In this document: positions 1 to 7,615 of the stretch, in pieces
Position numbering within the stretch: the stretch's first letter is position 1
Layout of the letters: each line of letters begins with the position of its first letter
From: JBOGWP01 sp050693875
GTDB lineage: Bacteria; Actinomycetota; CADDZG01; JAHWKV01; JBOGWP01
NCBI GenBank assembly: GCA_050693875.1
Contig: JBOGWP010000126.1
Coordinates: 1-24,601 of the forward strand
DNA: 24,601 nucleotides
Direction: 5' to 3'
The notes under the pieces: model-generated
What the model saw: only the letters and a program-made list of their open reading frames with translations
What the model was told of the DNA's origin: nothing
Databases searched by the model: none
Made by a program: the position numbers and the translations under genes

Positions 1-10
1 GCAGCCTGAT

Positions 11-181
11 CTCCTCGCTGCGCTCGGAGGGCTGCCGCCCCCGGCCCTTCGCCCTCTTGATCCGACCAGATCCGGCCCTTCAGGCCGTTCCTCGTCGCCG
101 GGGGAGTGACTCCTCGCTGCGCTCGGAGGGCTGCCGCCGACCGGCCCTTCGCCCTCTTGATCCGACGAGATCCCGCCCTTC
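11..181. repeat. Imperfect direct repeat, two ~70-bp copies 99-100 bp apart
   Basis: Copy one spans about 11-81 and copy two about 110-181. They share the core CTCCTCGCTGCGCTCGGAGG, then GCTGCCGCC, then CCGGCCCTTCGCCCTCTTGA, then TCCGAC, with one inserted base and a few substitutions. The core resembles the dispersed intergenic REP-like motifs common in GC-rich genomes (general knowledge). It lies downstream of the DUF72 gene and I see no coding sequence in it. Confidence 0.8.
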
Positions 182-186
182 GCCCC

Positions 187-960
187 CTACCCGAGGCGCA
201 CCTCGTCCGGCTGCGGCACCCGGGTGGGCTTCAGCCCATGCCGAGCGGCGAGGCGCGCGAACACTATTGCGTCCCGGATCGCACATGCCCGCCCGTCGTT
301 GTTGAAGTACACGAAGGCGTCGGCCTCCGATCCCCACTCCTCCGCCAGCCTGCGCGCCCAGGTGTCGAGCGCAGTTTGCCCGTAGCACGGGTGGGGCGAG
401 GCGCGGCCCTCGTGAAACCGCAGGAAGGTCCAGCGGGCGGTCCGCCAGACCGGAGTCCTCCGCCCGGGCGTGTCGGCGAGGCAGAGCGCCGCGCCGCGCT
501 CCGCGAGGATGGCGCGGGTCCGCTCGTCGAACCACGAGGGGTGCCGGAACTCCACGGCCAGGCGAAGGTGGGGGGGGAAGGCGGCGAGCGTCTCGGCGAG
601 GGCGCCGTGGTGAACCTCCAGGTTCGGCGGGAGCTGGAGGAGGATGGGGCCGAGCTTGGCTCCCAGCTCGAGAGCGTGGTCCAGAAACGTTCGAACCGCA
701 TCGGCGGGCTCACGGAGGCGGCGGACGTGGGTCAGGTAGCGGCTCATCTTGATCGTGAGAACGAAGTCCCCGGGAGTGCGTTCGGCCCAGGCCGAGAACG
801 TCGAGGCTTCGGGGAGGCGGTAGAAGGTGTTGTTCACCTCGACGGTGGCGAACCTGGCGCCGTAGTGCTCGAGCCAGTTGGCCGCAGGAAGCTTCTCGGG
901 GTAGAAGCTCGCTCGCCAGTGACGGTACTGCCATCCCGAGGTGCCGACGTAGAGGGGCAT
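187..960 (-). CDS. DUF72 family protein (YecE-like)
   Basis: The 257-residue product opens with MPLYVGTSGWQYRHW, then has FATVEVNNTFYRLP, FVLTIKMSRYLTH and LRLAVEFRHPSW, and late in the protein FVYFNNDGRACAIRDA. These are hallmarks of the DUF72/YecE family, a TIM-barrel-like family of about 250 residues with no settled biochemical role. The open frame extends further upstream, but the family normally begins at the TSGW block. Two adjacent ATG codons are available (960 and 963) directly after a GGGAG stretch, so the start is one of these. The gene diverges from birA with about 65 bp between them. I cannot give a substrate. Confidence 0.9.
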   Translation of the reverse strand: MPLYVGTSGWQYRHWRASFYPEKLPAANWLEHYGARFATVEVNNTFYRLPEASTFSAWAERTPGDFVLTIKMSRYLTHVRRLREPADAVRTFLDHALELGAKLGPILLQLPPNLEVHHGALAETLAAFPPHLRLAVEFRHPSWFDERTRAILAERGAALCLADTPGRRTPVWRTARWTFLRFHEGRASPHPCYGQTALDTWARRLAEEWGSEADAFVYFNNDGRACAIRDAIVFARLAARHGLKPTRVPQPDEVRLG

Positions 961-1027
961 CATCTCCCAGTCTGTCCCACGTTGGCGCCCGGGCGCGGCG
1001 CTGCTGGGTGACGCGTAGGCTGCTCGG

Positions 1028-1801
1028 GTGGGAGACCTGTCGCAGGAGATCCTCGATGAGGCGACCCGCGCCTGGGCACCCGCAGCTCGCTTCTTCGAGG
1101 TCTGCGACTCGACCAACCGGATCGCCTGGGAGTGGGCGGAGGAAGGCGCTCCCGAGGGGTGCCTGGTCGTCGCCGATCAGCAGACGGCCGGGCGGGGGAG
1201 AGTGGGGCGCTCCTGGTTCAGCGTGCCGGGCGGATCGCTGCTGCTGTCCGTCGTCCTGCGGCCGCAGCTTCCCGGCGAGTATCTCGGCCTGGTCGGCATC
1301 GCCGCGGGGGTGGCGGTGGCCAGAGCCTTGGGGCAGGTGGGGGTTGGGGCACGGCTGAAGTGGCCGAACGACGTCGTCCTGGGCGGTCGCAAGGTCGCCG
1401 GCGTGCTCGCCGAGTCTCGCTCCGGACCCGGCGGGTTCGTGATCCTCGGCGTCGGGATCAACGTTGCCATGCCGTCCGAGCAGATTCCTCCGGAGCTGCG
1501 CGACGAGGCGACGAGCCTCGCCGCCGAGGGAGCCCGCGTGAACCGGGTCGAGCTGCTCGTGGCATTTCTCGGTCACTTCGGGAGGCTGTACGTTGGAACG
1601 AGCATCCGGAAGCCCGAGGCGGTTCTGGAGGACTACCGCTCCCTCTGCGACACGCTGGGACGGCAGGTGCGCGTGGTGGTGGGTGATGCCGAGCTTCGAG
1701 GCGTCGCAGTCGACCTCACCCCCCAGGGCGCCCTGATGCTCGATACCGGCGAGGTCGTTTGGGGAGGGGACGTGCTGCTGGTGCGCGCCGAGGACGCCTG
1801 A
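1028..1801 (+). CDS. birA: Biotin--[acetyl-CoA-carboxylase] ligase
   Basis: This 257-residue protein attaches biotin, through biotinyl-AMP, to the carrier lysine of biotin-dependent carboxylases. The biotin/ATP loop GRGRVGR is at residues 55-61, KWPND at 111-115 followed by the GGRKVAG lysine loop, and GVGIN at 141-145; a small C-terminal domain follows from about residue 210. There is no N-terminal helix-turn-helix, so this is the monofunctional group I type, not the bifunctional repressor. The start is GTG with no clear ribosome binding site. The likely client is the biotin subunit that partners the carboxyltransferase at 12237-13844, which is not in this window. Its stop lies one base from the stop of the convergent receiver gene. 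Confidence 0.95.
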   Translation: MGDLSQEILDEATRAWAPAARFFEVCDSTNRIAWEWAEEGAPEGCLVVADQQTAGRGRVGRSWFSVPGGSLLLSVVLRPQLPGEYLGLVGIAAGVAVARALGQVGVGARLKWPNDVVLGGRKVAGVLAESRSGPGGFVILGVGINVAMPSEQIPPELRDEATSLAAEGARVNRVELLVAFLGHFGRLYVGTSIRKPEAVLEDYRSLCDTLGRQVRVVVGDAELRGVAVDLTPQGALMLDTGEVVWGGDVLLVRAEDA

Positions 1802-1802
1802 C

Positions 1803-2216
1803 TCAGGAGCTGGCGACGCTTCCCGGCCGGCAGAGAGCCACGAGGGTCTCGTTGATCTCGTCGAGGGCCGCTCCCTTCGGCAGATACCGGTCGGCCTCCC
1901 GCCGGCCGGCCGCTGCGAGCGACGGGAGGAACGCCGAGAGCATCAGGATGCGTGTGCGCGGGGAGCATCGGCGGATGTGCGGGATGGCCGTCAGGCCGTC
2001 GACCCGGGGCATCGCGTAGTCCAGCACGACGGCGTCGGGCTGCTCGGCCCCGGCCAGGGAAATCGCCTCGGCGCCGTCGCACGCCTCACCCACCACCTCG
2101 AACCTGCCGTCGAGCTCCAAGCTCGTGCGGAGCAGCAGCCTGATTTCCTCCGCGTCGTCGACGATCAGTACCCGGATCGGGCGCTCGATCGGATGCGAGC
2201 TCGCCTCCTCCACCAT
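1803..2216 (-). CDS. Stand-alone response regulator receiver domain (CheY-like)
   Basis: The 137-residue product is a complete receiver domain and little else. The acidic pair is D20-D21 in VLIVDDAEE, the phospho-acceptor is D66 in AVVLDYAMPRVDG, the conserved Ser is in LMLSA (S94), and the lysine is K114 in YLPKG. No DNA-binding or enzymatic output domain follows, so it probably works by protein contact. There is no histidine kinase in the window. The ATG at 2216 was chosen because it sits just before the domain; the open frame upstream antisense to the thiolase gene is spurious. It is divergent from the thiolase operon and shares with it the region holding the palindrome at 2251-2271. Confidence 0.87.
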   Translation of the reverse strand: MVEEASSHPIERPIRVLIVDDAEEIRLLLRTSLELDGRFEVVGEACDGAEAISLAGAEQPDAVVLDYAMPRVDGLTAIPHIRRCSPRTRILMLSAFLPSLAAAGRREADRYLPKGAALDEINETLVALCRPGSVASS

Positions 2217-2250
2217 GACCGCCAACCTCAACCCGTCCTTGGTGTCATTC

Positions 2251-2271
2251 CGTACCGTCTGTATCGGTACG
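2251..2271. promoter_or_regulatory. Palindromic operator candidate between divergent genes
   Basis: The half-site CGTACCG (2251-2257) is separated by seven bases from its exact reverse complement CGGTACG (2265-2271). The site sits 35-55 bp before the receiver gene and 111-131 bp before the first thiolase gene. Its size and symmetry fit a dimeric repressor such as a TetR or GntR type, which commonly control acyl-CoA operons; which protein binds is unknown, and no such regulator is encoded here. A second small inverted repeat (AGCGCG-TT-CGCGCT, 2290-2303) follows. Confidence 0.45.
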
Positions 2272-2381
2272 TGCGGTTTGGCGATCGATAGCGCGTTCGC
2301 GCTCTTTCGCCCCGACGGATGGACGAATCCGCGCGCTCGAGCGTGAGGCCTGCGGGGCCGCCGAGGCCGTACGATGACCCC

Positions 2382-3545
2382 GTGCAGCGCGTCGCGGTGG
2401 TGGGGATCGGGCATGCCGGATTTGCCCCCATGACGCCCGGGGTCTCCTACAAGGAGCTGATGTTCGAGGCCGCGGTGCGCGCCTACGCCGACTGCGGAAT
2501 CGATCCGCGGCGCGACGTCGACTCGTTCGTGTGCGCCTCTGAGGATTTCCTCGAAGGGACCAGCATCTTCGACGAGTACGTGCCCGATCAGCTCGGCGCG
2601 GCGCTGCGTCCGGTGCAGACCGTCGCCGCGGACGGTCTCTCCGCCCTTGCCACCGGCCTGATGCTGATCCGCACCGGCATCGCGTCGGTCGTGGTCGTCG
2701 AGGCGCACTCGAAGGCGTCCGACATCGTGACGCTCGACGAGATCGTCGAGTTCGCCCTCGACCCGGTATACGAGCGCCACCTGCGCGTGCACCCCCATAG
2801 CGTCGCCGGGCTCGACATGAATCGCTTTCTCGAGGACACCGGCACCACCGAGGAGCAGTGCGCGCTGGTGGCGGCCAAGAACCGGCGCAACGCGCTCGAC
2901 AACCCGCTCGCGGCCTACCCGGCCGACATCACCGCGGAGGACGTCATGGAGTCGCCCCCGGCGTTCTGGCCGCTGAAGGAGCTGGAGTGCCCCAGGCGAG
3001 CCGACGCGGCGCTGGTCATGGTGCTTGCCGCGGAGGACCGGGCCGGCGCGCTGTCGGAGCGGCCGGTCTGGGTGGACGGAGTCGGGTGGTCGATCGAGGC
3101 CCCCTCGCTGTCGACTCGCACCTGGGGGACCGCGGTGTACGCCCGGCTGGCGGCCGACCGGGCGTACGCGCAGGCGGGCATCGGCAGCGCCGCCCGGGAG
3201 ATCGACTTCGCCGAGGTGGACGACACGTTTGCCTACAAGGAGCTGCAGCATCTCGAGGCGCTCGGTCTGGTGCGCCGGGGCGAGGCGGGCCCGGCCACCC
3301 AGGAGGGGCGCACCGAGCGAGACGGCGAGCTTCCGGTGAACGTCTCGGGCGGTACCCTCGGGCAGGGCTGCCTCTTCGAGGCGAACGGCCTCGCCCGAGC
3401 CCTCGAAGTCGTTCAGCAGCTTCGCGGGGAGGCCGGCAAGCGGCAGCTCGACGGGGTCCGGGTGGGGCTTGCGCAGTCCTGGCGCGGGGTCCCGACGACG
3501 AGCGGCGCGGTGGCGGTGTTCTCGGTCGACAAGCCGGTCGACTGA
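2382..3545 (+). CDS. Thiolase-fold protein, Ltp/SCP-x type, lacking the catalytic Cys (subunit A)
   Basis: This 387-residue protein (from the GTG at 2382) has the thiolase fold of the nonspecific lipid-transfer/SCP-x group: start VAVVGIGHAGF, C-terminal SGGTLGQG (322-329). The nucleophile region, normally NxCSTG, reads VAADGLSAL (81-89) with no Cys; the usual HDCF/HEAF block reads DDTF (280-283); and the C-terminal GHP block reads GCL. Ordinary thiolysis is therefore unlikely. Family relatives such as Ltp2 work as aldolases with a DUF35 partner, and others are non-catalytic subunits. It leads the operon and is followed 61 bp later by a second thiolase of exactly equal length. An ATG at 2319 would add 21 residues with no family match, so GTG is preferred; neither start has a strong ribosome binding site. 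Confidence 0.85.
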   Translation: MQRVAVVGIGHAGFAPMTPGVSYKELMFEAAVRAYADCGIDPRRDVDSFVCASEDFLEGTSIFDEYVPDQLGAALRPVQTVAADGLSALATGLMLIRTGIASVVVVEAHSKASDIVTLDEIVEFALDPVYERHLRVHPHSVAGLDMNRFLEDTGTTEEQCALVAAKNRRNALDNPLAAYPADITAEDVMESPPAFWPLKELECPRRADAALVMVLAAEDRAGALSERPVWVDGVGWSIEAPSLSTRTWGTAVYARLAADRAYAQAGIGSAAREIDFAEVDDTFAYKELQHLEALGLVRRGEAGPATQEGRTERDGELPVNVSGGTLGQGCLFEANGLARALEVVQQLRGEAGKRQLDGVRVGLAQSWRGVPTTSGAVAVFSVDKPVD

Positions 3546-3606
3546 ACGCCTCGATACGGCAGAAGAGGCCCGGCGCGAGCCGGGCGAGGAGGAGTCCGGC
3601 AAGCGA

Positions 3607-4770
3607 ATGGGGCAGAGGGTAGCGGTCGTGGGGGCCGGCATGACCAAGTTCGTCCGCCGGGCCCTCGAGACCGGCAAGGAGCTCTCCTGGGAGGCGGCGC
3701 GGCGCGCCCTCGACTCGGCCGAGCTCACCCTCGCCGACATCGATGCCGTCTGCATTGGCACCGCCCCGGATGCCTTCGACGGCGTCCACATGAAGGGCGA
3801 GTACCTTGCCGACGGCGCCGGCGGCTGGGGGAAGCCGGTGCTCCGCTCCCACGTCGGCGGGGGGACGGGAGTCTTCTGCGCGATCCAGGGCTGGTACCAC
3901 GTCGCCAGCGGGATGTTCGACAAGGTCCTTGTCGTGGCCGAGGAGAAGATGTCGTCGACGCTCCCGCATGCCCAGGCCGCCTTCATCTCGATCTTCGACC
4001 ACATCACCGAACGGCCGCTCGGCCCCAACCTCCTGTGGATCTTCGCCTTGGAGATGAATCGCTACATGAGCGCCTACGGGCTCGAGAAGGCCGACATCGC
4101 CCGGGTGGCGGTGAAGAACAAGCGAAACGCGGCCGGACACCCCGCGGCAATGCTCGGCGAGGCCACGATCACGGTGGAGGACGTGCTGGCCTCGGAGGTC
4201 CTCGCCTGGCCGGTGCAGCGCCTCGACGTGTCGCCGGTGTCGGACGGCGCGGTGGCCGTGGTCCTCGCTGCGGAGCACGAGGCGAAACGCATCAGCGACC
4301 GGCCGGTGTGGATCGAGGGCGTGGGATGGCATCTCGACACCGCCTACTGGACCAACCGGGACCTCGCCTACCCCCGCTACGTCGAGTACGCCGCGCGGAT
4401 GGCGTACGAGATGGCCGGCATCCGTGAACCCCGCCGGGAGATCCACATCGCCGAGCCGTACGACCCCTTCGACTACAAGGAGCTGCACCACCTCGAGGGG
4501 CTGCTGCTCTTCGACCGCGGAAAGGCCCCCGAGGCCGCCCGCGACGGGGTGCTCGACCGGGAGGGCGATCTCCCATCCTGCCCGTCGGGCGGCCTCCTGG
4601 GTGTGGGCAATCCGATCGCCGCGGCGGGCCTGATGAAGGTCGCCGAGCTGTTCTGGCAGCTTCGCGGCGAGGCCGGTGCCCGGCAGGTCCCCGGGACGCC
4701 GCGCCGGGGCCTCGCCCAGGCATGGGGCGATCTCATGCAGGTCGGCACGGTGATGGTGATGGGGCGATGA
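3607..4770 (+). CDS. Thiolase-fold protein, Ltp type, lacking the catalytic Cys (subunit B)
   Basis: The 387-residue product starts MGQRVAVVGAGMTKF and ends with the thiolase C-terminal block SGGLLGVGNP (327-336). The place of the nucleophilic Cys reads SHVGGGTGVF (81-90), so Gly replaces Cys. The HDCF block reads YDPF (285-288), putting Tyr285 at the usual His, and GHP reads GNP. Tyr in the active site is what is proposed for the Ltp2 retro-aldolase of steroid side-chain degradation (established knowledge of that family), so B is the better candidate for a catalytic subunit. The region YKELHHLEGL parallels YKELQHLEAL in subunit A, arguing that the two arose by duplication. A GGAGGA stretch precedes the ATG by about 13 bases. 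Its stop overlaps the next start (ATGA). Confidence 0.87.
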   Translation: MGQRVAVVGAGMTKFVRRALETGKELSWEAARRALDSAELTLADIDAVCIGTAPDAFDGVHMKGEYLADGAGGWGKPVLRSHVGGGTGVFCAIQGWYHVASGMFDKVLVVAEEKMSSTLPHAQAAFISIFDHITERPLGPNLLWIFALEMNRYMSAYGLEKADIARVAVKNKRNAAGHPAAMLGEATITVEDVLASEVLAWPVQRLDVSPVSDGAVAVVLAAEHEAKRISDRPVWIEGVGWHLDTAYWTNRDLAYPRYVEYAARMAYEMAGIREPRREIHIAEPYDPFDYKELHHLEGLLLFDRGKAPEAARDGVLDREGDLPSCPSGGLLGVGNPIAAAGLMKVAELFWQLRGEAGARQVPGTPRRGLAQAWGDLMQVGTVMVMGR

Positions 4771-5270
4771 AGGGCGAGCCGTTCGAGACCCGGCGCCTCA
4801 CCCAAGCCGAGCTCGCCGAGCAGGTGATCACCGTGAGCCACCGCGTCCAGGCGCAGTACGCCTGGGATGCCGGCGCGGCCATCGGCGGGTACCTGAAGGC
4901 CCTCCGTGAAGGCCGTCTCGTCGGCCGGGCCTGCTTAAAGTGCCGCCGGACGCTGATCCCGCCGCGCATGTTCTGCGAGCAGTGCTTCCGGCCGACCGAC
5001 GAGTGGGTGGATCTCGCCGACAGCGGAACCGTGGCCACCTTCTCGATCTGCCACGTCTCCTGGGACATGCGGCCGCTCTCGACGCCCGAGATCCCGGCGG
5101 TGATCGATATCGACGGCGCCTCGCCGGGAATGGGAATCCTCCACAAGCTGGGCGAGGTCGAACCCGAGGACGTGGCGGCGGGGATGCGCGTGCGCGCGGT
5201 GTGGCGGCCGCCCGACGAGCGCGAGGGGTCGATCCTCGACATCCGCTACTTTGCGCCGGCCGGATCCTGA
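4767..5270 (+). CDS. Zn-ribbon/OB-fold DUF35 protein (first copy)
   Basis: The 167-residue product has an N-terminal helical stretch, a rubredoxin-like zinc ribbon with C56-x2-C59 and C70-x2-C73, and a C-terminal OB-fold (about 76-165) ending in the typical DIRYFAP strand. DUF35 proteins bind thiolase-fold enzymes and help shuttle or bind acyl-CoA; in Ltp2 complexes and in archaeal thiolase/HMG-CoA synthase complexes they are structural partners. Its ATG overlaps the stop of thiolase B as ATGA, so the two are translationally coupled and probably made in matched amounts. The first ~45 residues before the ribbon are longer than in minimal members and resemble the N-terminus of the next protein only loosely. 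Confidence 0.9.
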   Translation: MKGEPFETRRLTQAELAEQVITVSHRVQAQYAWDAGAAIGGYLKALREGRLVGRACLKCRRTLIPPRMFCEQCFRPTDEWVDLADSGTVATFSICHVSWDMRPLSTPEIPAVIDIDGASPGMGILHKLGEVEPEDVAAGMRVRAVWRPPDEREGSILDIRYFAPAGS

Positions 5271-5272
5271 AC

Positions 5273-5755
5273 GTGCTCGACAAGCCTTCCGACCCCGCCG
5301 AGATCCGCCGCTGGCGTGGCGAGATGCCGGTTGCGCACCGGTACACCGCCGGCGTCGCCGGCGAGAGGTTCCTGCGCACGCTGAAGGAGCGAGGGATCTT
5401 CCTCGCGAGCGTCTGCGACGAGTGTGGGATCACCTACTGCCCGCCCCAGATGTTCTGCGAACGGTGCCTTGCCGAGGCGGCGGGGGAGGAGGAGGTCGGA
5501 CCCCAGGGGACGCTGGAGTCGTTCACAGTGGTGTTCCAGGGTCTCGGCGGCGAGACGCTCGATGACCCGGTAGTGGTGGGGCTCGTACGCCTGGACGGGG
5601 CGGACACCCTCCTCCTCCATCGGATCGGAGCGGTCGAGGACGCCGTCCTCGAGATCGGGATGCGCGTGGAACCGGTCCTGCGTCCTCCCGCCGAGCGTGA
5701 GGGCGGGATGGGGGACATCGTGCACTTCCGCCCCCTCACCCACGGAGCGCGGTGA
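5273..5755 (+). CDS. Zn-ribbon/OB-fold DUF35 protein (second copy)
   Basis: This 160-residue protein has the same order as its neighbour: short N-terminal region, zinc ribbon (C48-x2-C51, C62-x2-C65, with an extra C56 between the pairs) and OB-fold (about 70-155) ending DIVHFRP. The GTG start at 5273 lies two bases after the previous stop. With two thiolase-fold genes just upstream, the simplest reading is one DUF35 partner per thiolase, or a hetero-complex of all four. The two DUF35 proteins are clearly diverged, so this is not a recent duplication. Its end overlaps the next gene as GTGA. Confidence 0.9.
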   Translation: MLDKPSDPAEIRRWRGEMPVAHRYTAGVAGERFLRTLKERGIFLASVCDECGITYCPPQMFCERCLAEAAGEEEVGPQGTLESFTVVFQGLGGETLDDPVVVGLVRLDGADTLLLHRIGAVEDAVLEIGMRVEPVLRPPAEREGGMGDIVHFRPLTHGAR

Positions 5756-6408
5756 AGCGCCTACTCATTCTTCTCGTCGTGCTCCTCGTAGGCGGCTACG
5801 GGGCCGCCGAGGTCGCCACGAAGGGATACACCGAGCGCAAGATCGCAGCCACCATCGAGGAGAAGGACCCACGGACCACCAACGTGGACGCCGACGTGAG
5901 CATTCCCCTTCTGGTGGGGCTTGCCGCGAACGGGAGCATCCGCCGAGTCGACGTGTCCGTCACCGACGTGACCGCGGCGCCGCTGATGGTGCACCGGGTG
6001 GTCGCCGTTTTTCACGACGTCGCCCTCGACACCGGCGAGTCGCTCCGCCGGCGGGAGCCTGTGGTGACCTCGATCCGCCGGCTCGACGTCACCGCGGAGA
6101 TCTCGGAGGAGAATGCTTCGAAGCTGCTGCCCCCCGGCTTCCGTGTCGAGCTCGGCGACGGGACCCTCACGCTGCGAGGACTCGGGCTCGCCGTCGAGGG
6201 AACGCTCACCGTGAGTCCTCCGTCGAGCCTGGTCTTCGAGCCGGCCGAGGGTGCGCGGCTGCCTCTGGGCATCGCCGTTCCGGTGCTCCGGCTTCAGGGC
6301 GTGCCCTACGTCACCTGCGTCCGGCATCTCGAGTTCCGCCCCGGGCTTCTTCGACTGACCTGCTCCATCGACAACCCTCCGCCACGATTTCCTCCAGCGA
6401 CGGGCTGA
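5752..6408 (+). CDS. LmeA-like phospholipid-binding protein (DUF2993)
   Basis: The 218-residue product begins MKRLLILLVVLLVGGYGAAE, a signal peptide or membrane anchor, so the rest should lie outside the cytoplasm. The body matches the DUF2993/LmeA pattern: a short amphipathic stretch, then VSIPLLVGLAANGSIRRVDV, repeated beta segments with VxVTDVTAAPLMVHRV, and a LTLRGLGLAVEGTL segment. Mycobacterial LmeA binds phospholipids and supports lipomannan elongation in the cell envelope (established knowledge); whether this one does so is open. GTG start overlapping the preceding stop (GTGA), with the next gene three bases away, places an envelope protein inside an acyl-CoA operon, which is unexpected. 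Confidence 0.8.
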   Translation: MKRLLILLVVLLVGGYGAAEVATKGYTERKIAATIEEKDPRTTNVDADVSIPLLVGLAANGSIRRVDVSVTDVTAAPLMVHRVVAVFHDVALDTGESLRRREPVVTSIRRLDVTAEISEENASKLLPPGFRVELGDGTLTLRGLGLAVEGTLTVSPPSSLVFEPAEGARLPLGIAVPVLRLQGVPYVTCVRHLEFRPGLLRLTCSIDNPPPRFPPATG

Positions 6409-6411
6409 GCG

Positions 6412-7590
6412 GTGGACTTCGACCTTCCCGAAGACACCGAAGAGTTCCGGAAGGTGGTGCGCTCGTTCGCCGAGGAGGTGGTCGGCCCCCAGGCGGAGTC
6501 GTTCGACGCCCACGGGGAGTTGCCGGTCGAGCTCCTTCGTCAGATGGCCGAGCTGGGGCTGTTCGGACTTCCCTTTCCCGAGGAGTACGGGGGGGCGGGG
6601 TCGGACTTTCTGACGCTGTGCGTAGCCCTCGAGGAGCTCGCCCGCGTCGATTCGTCGGTGGCAATCACGCTGGAGGCTGCGGTCGGGCTCGGGGCGATGC
6701 CGGTTCACCTCTTCGGCACCGAGCAGCAGAAGCAGGAGTGGCTCGTCCCGATGGCGCGCGGCGAGATTCTCGGCGCCTTCGCCCTGACCGAGCCGGGCGG
6801 CGGATCCGACGCCGGGGCCACGAGGACGACTGCCCGCCTCGACGTTGACGAGTGGGTGATCAACGGATCGAAGGCTTTCATCACCAACTCCGGGACACCG
6901 ATCTCCCGGCTGGTGACGATCACCGCCGTCACCGCCGAGTCGGCGGGACGGAAGGAGATCACGGCGATCCTCGTCCCGCACGGGACGCCCGGCTTCACCG
7001 TCGGCCGGTCCTATCGCAAGCTCGGGTGGCACGCCTCGGATACGCACGAGCTCGCCTTCGCCGACTGCCGCGTCCCGGCCGCGAACCAGCTCGGAGTCCG
7101 GGGAGAAGGCTACCGGAGCTTCCTGCGGATCCTCGACGACGGGCGGATTGCCATCGCGGCGCTCGCGGTGGGACTCGGGCAGGGGTGCCTGGACGAGAGC
7201 CTTCGCTACGCCGCCCAACGCTCGGCGTTCGGCCGTCCCATCGGGGCGTACCAGGCGATCCAGAGCAAGCTGGCGGAGATGGCCATGCGTGTGGAGCTGG
7301 CCCGGACCCAGGTCTACCGGGCGGCGTGGCTCAAGGAGCGGGGGCGCCCGTACAGGGTGCAGGCGGCGATGACGAAGATCTTCGCGTCCGAGACCGCGGT
7401 GTACTGCGCACGCGAGGCCGTTCAGATCCACGGGGGCTACGGGTTCATCGAGGAGTTCCCCGTGGCTCGCCACTATCGCGATGCCAAGGTGCTCGAGATC
7501 GGCGAGGGGACGTCCGAGATCCTCCGCATCCTGATCGCCCGCGGGCTCGGGGTGCCCGGAGCCGACTTCGGACCTGAGACCGGGGGCTGA
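6412..7590 (+). CDS. Acyl-CoA dehydrogenase
   Basis: This 392-residue flavoprotein oxidises an acyl-CoA to the 2-enoyl-CoA. The FAD/substrate block FALTEPGGGSDAGA is at residues 123-136, ITNSGT at 157-162, RSAFGRPIGAYQ near 270-281, and the catalytic Glu is E365 in IGEGTSEI. Length and motifs fit the short/medium-chain ACAD group, but the chain length cannot be read. The GTG start lies three bases after the previous stop, making it the last gene of the operon begun by the thiolases. It converges on the surface-protein gene with only 25 bp between the stops and no obvious terminator there. Confidence 0.95.
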   Translation: MDFDLPEDTEEFRKVVRSFAEEVVGPQAESFDAHGELPVELLRQMAELGLFGLPFPEEYGGAGSDFLTLCVALEELARVDSSVAITLEAAVGLGAMPVHLFGTEQQKQEWLVPMARGEILGAFALTEPGGGSDAGATRTTARLDVDEWVINGSKAFITNSGTPISRLVTITAVTAESAGRKEITAILVPHGTPGFTVGRSYRKLGWHASDTHELAFADCRVPAANQLGVRGEGYRSFLRILDDGRIAIAALAVGLGQGCLDESLRYAAQRSAFGRPIGAYQAIQSKLAEMAMRVELARTQVYRAAWLKERGRPYRVQAAMTKIFASETAVYCAREAVQIHGGYGFIEEFPVARHYRDAKVLEIGEGTSEILRILIARGLGVPGADFGPETGG

Positions 7591-7615
7591 GCGGGGAAGT
7601 CTCCGGCGAACGCGG

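Noticed and set aside
106..1011. 301-residue open frame on the plus strand
   Set aside because: Antisense to the DUF72 gene, with no recognisable motif.
2217..4028. N-terminal 600-codon extension of the receiver-domain frame
   Set aside because: It runs antisense through the thiolase genes and has low-complexity composition; only the last 137 codons form a domain.
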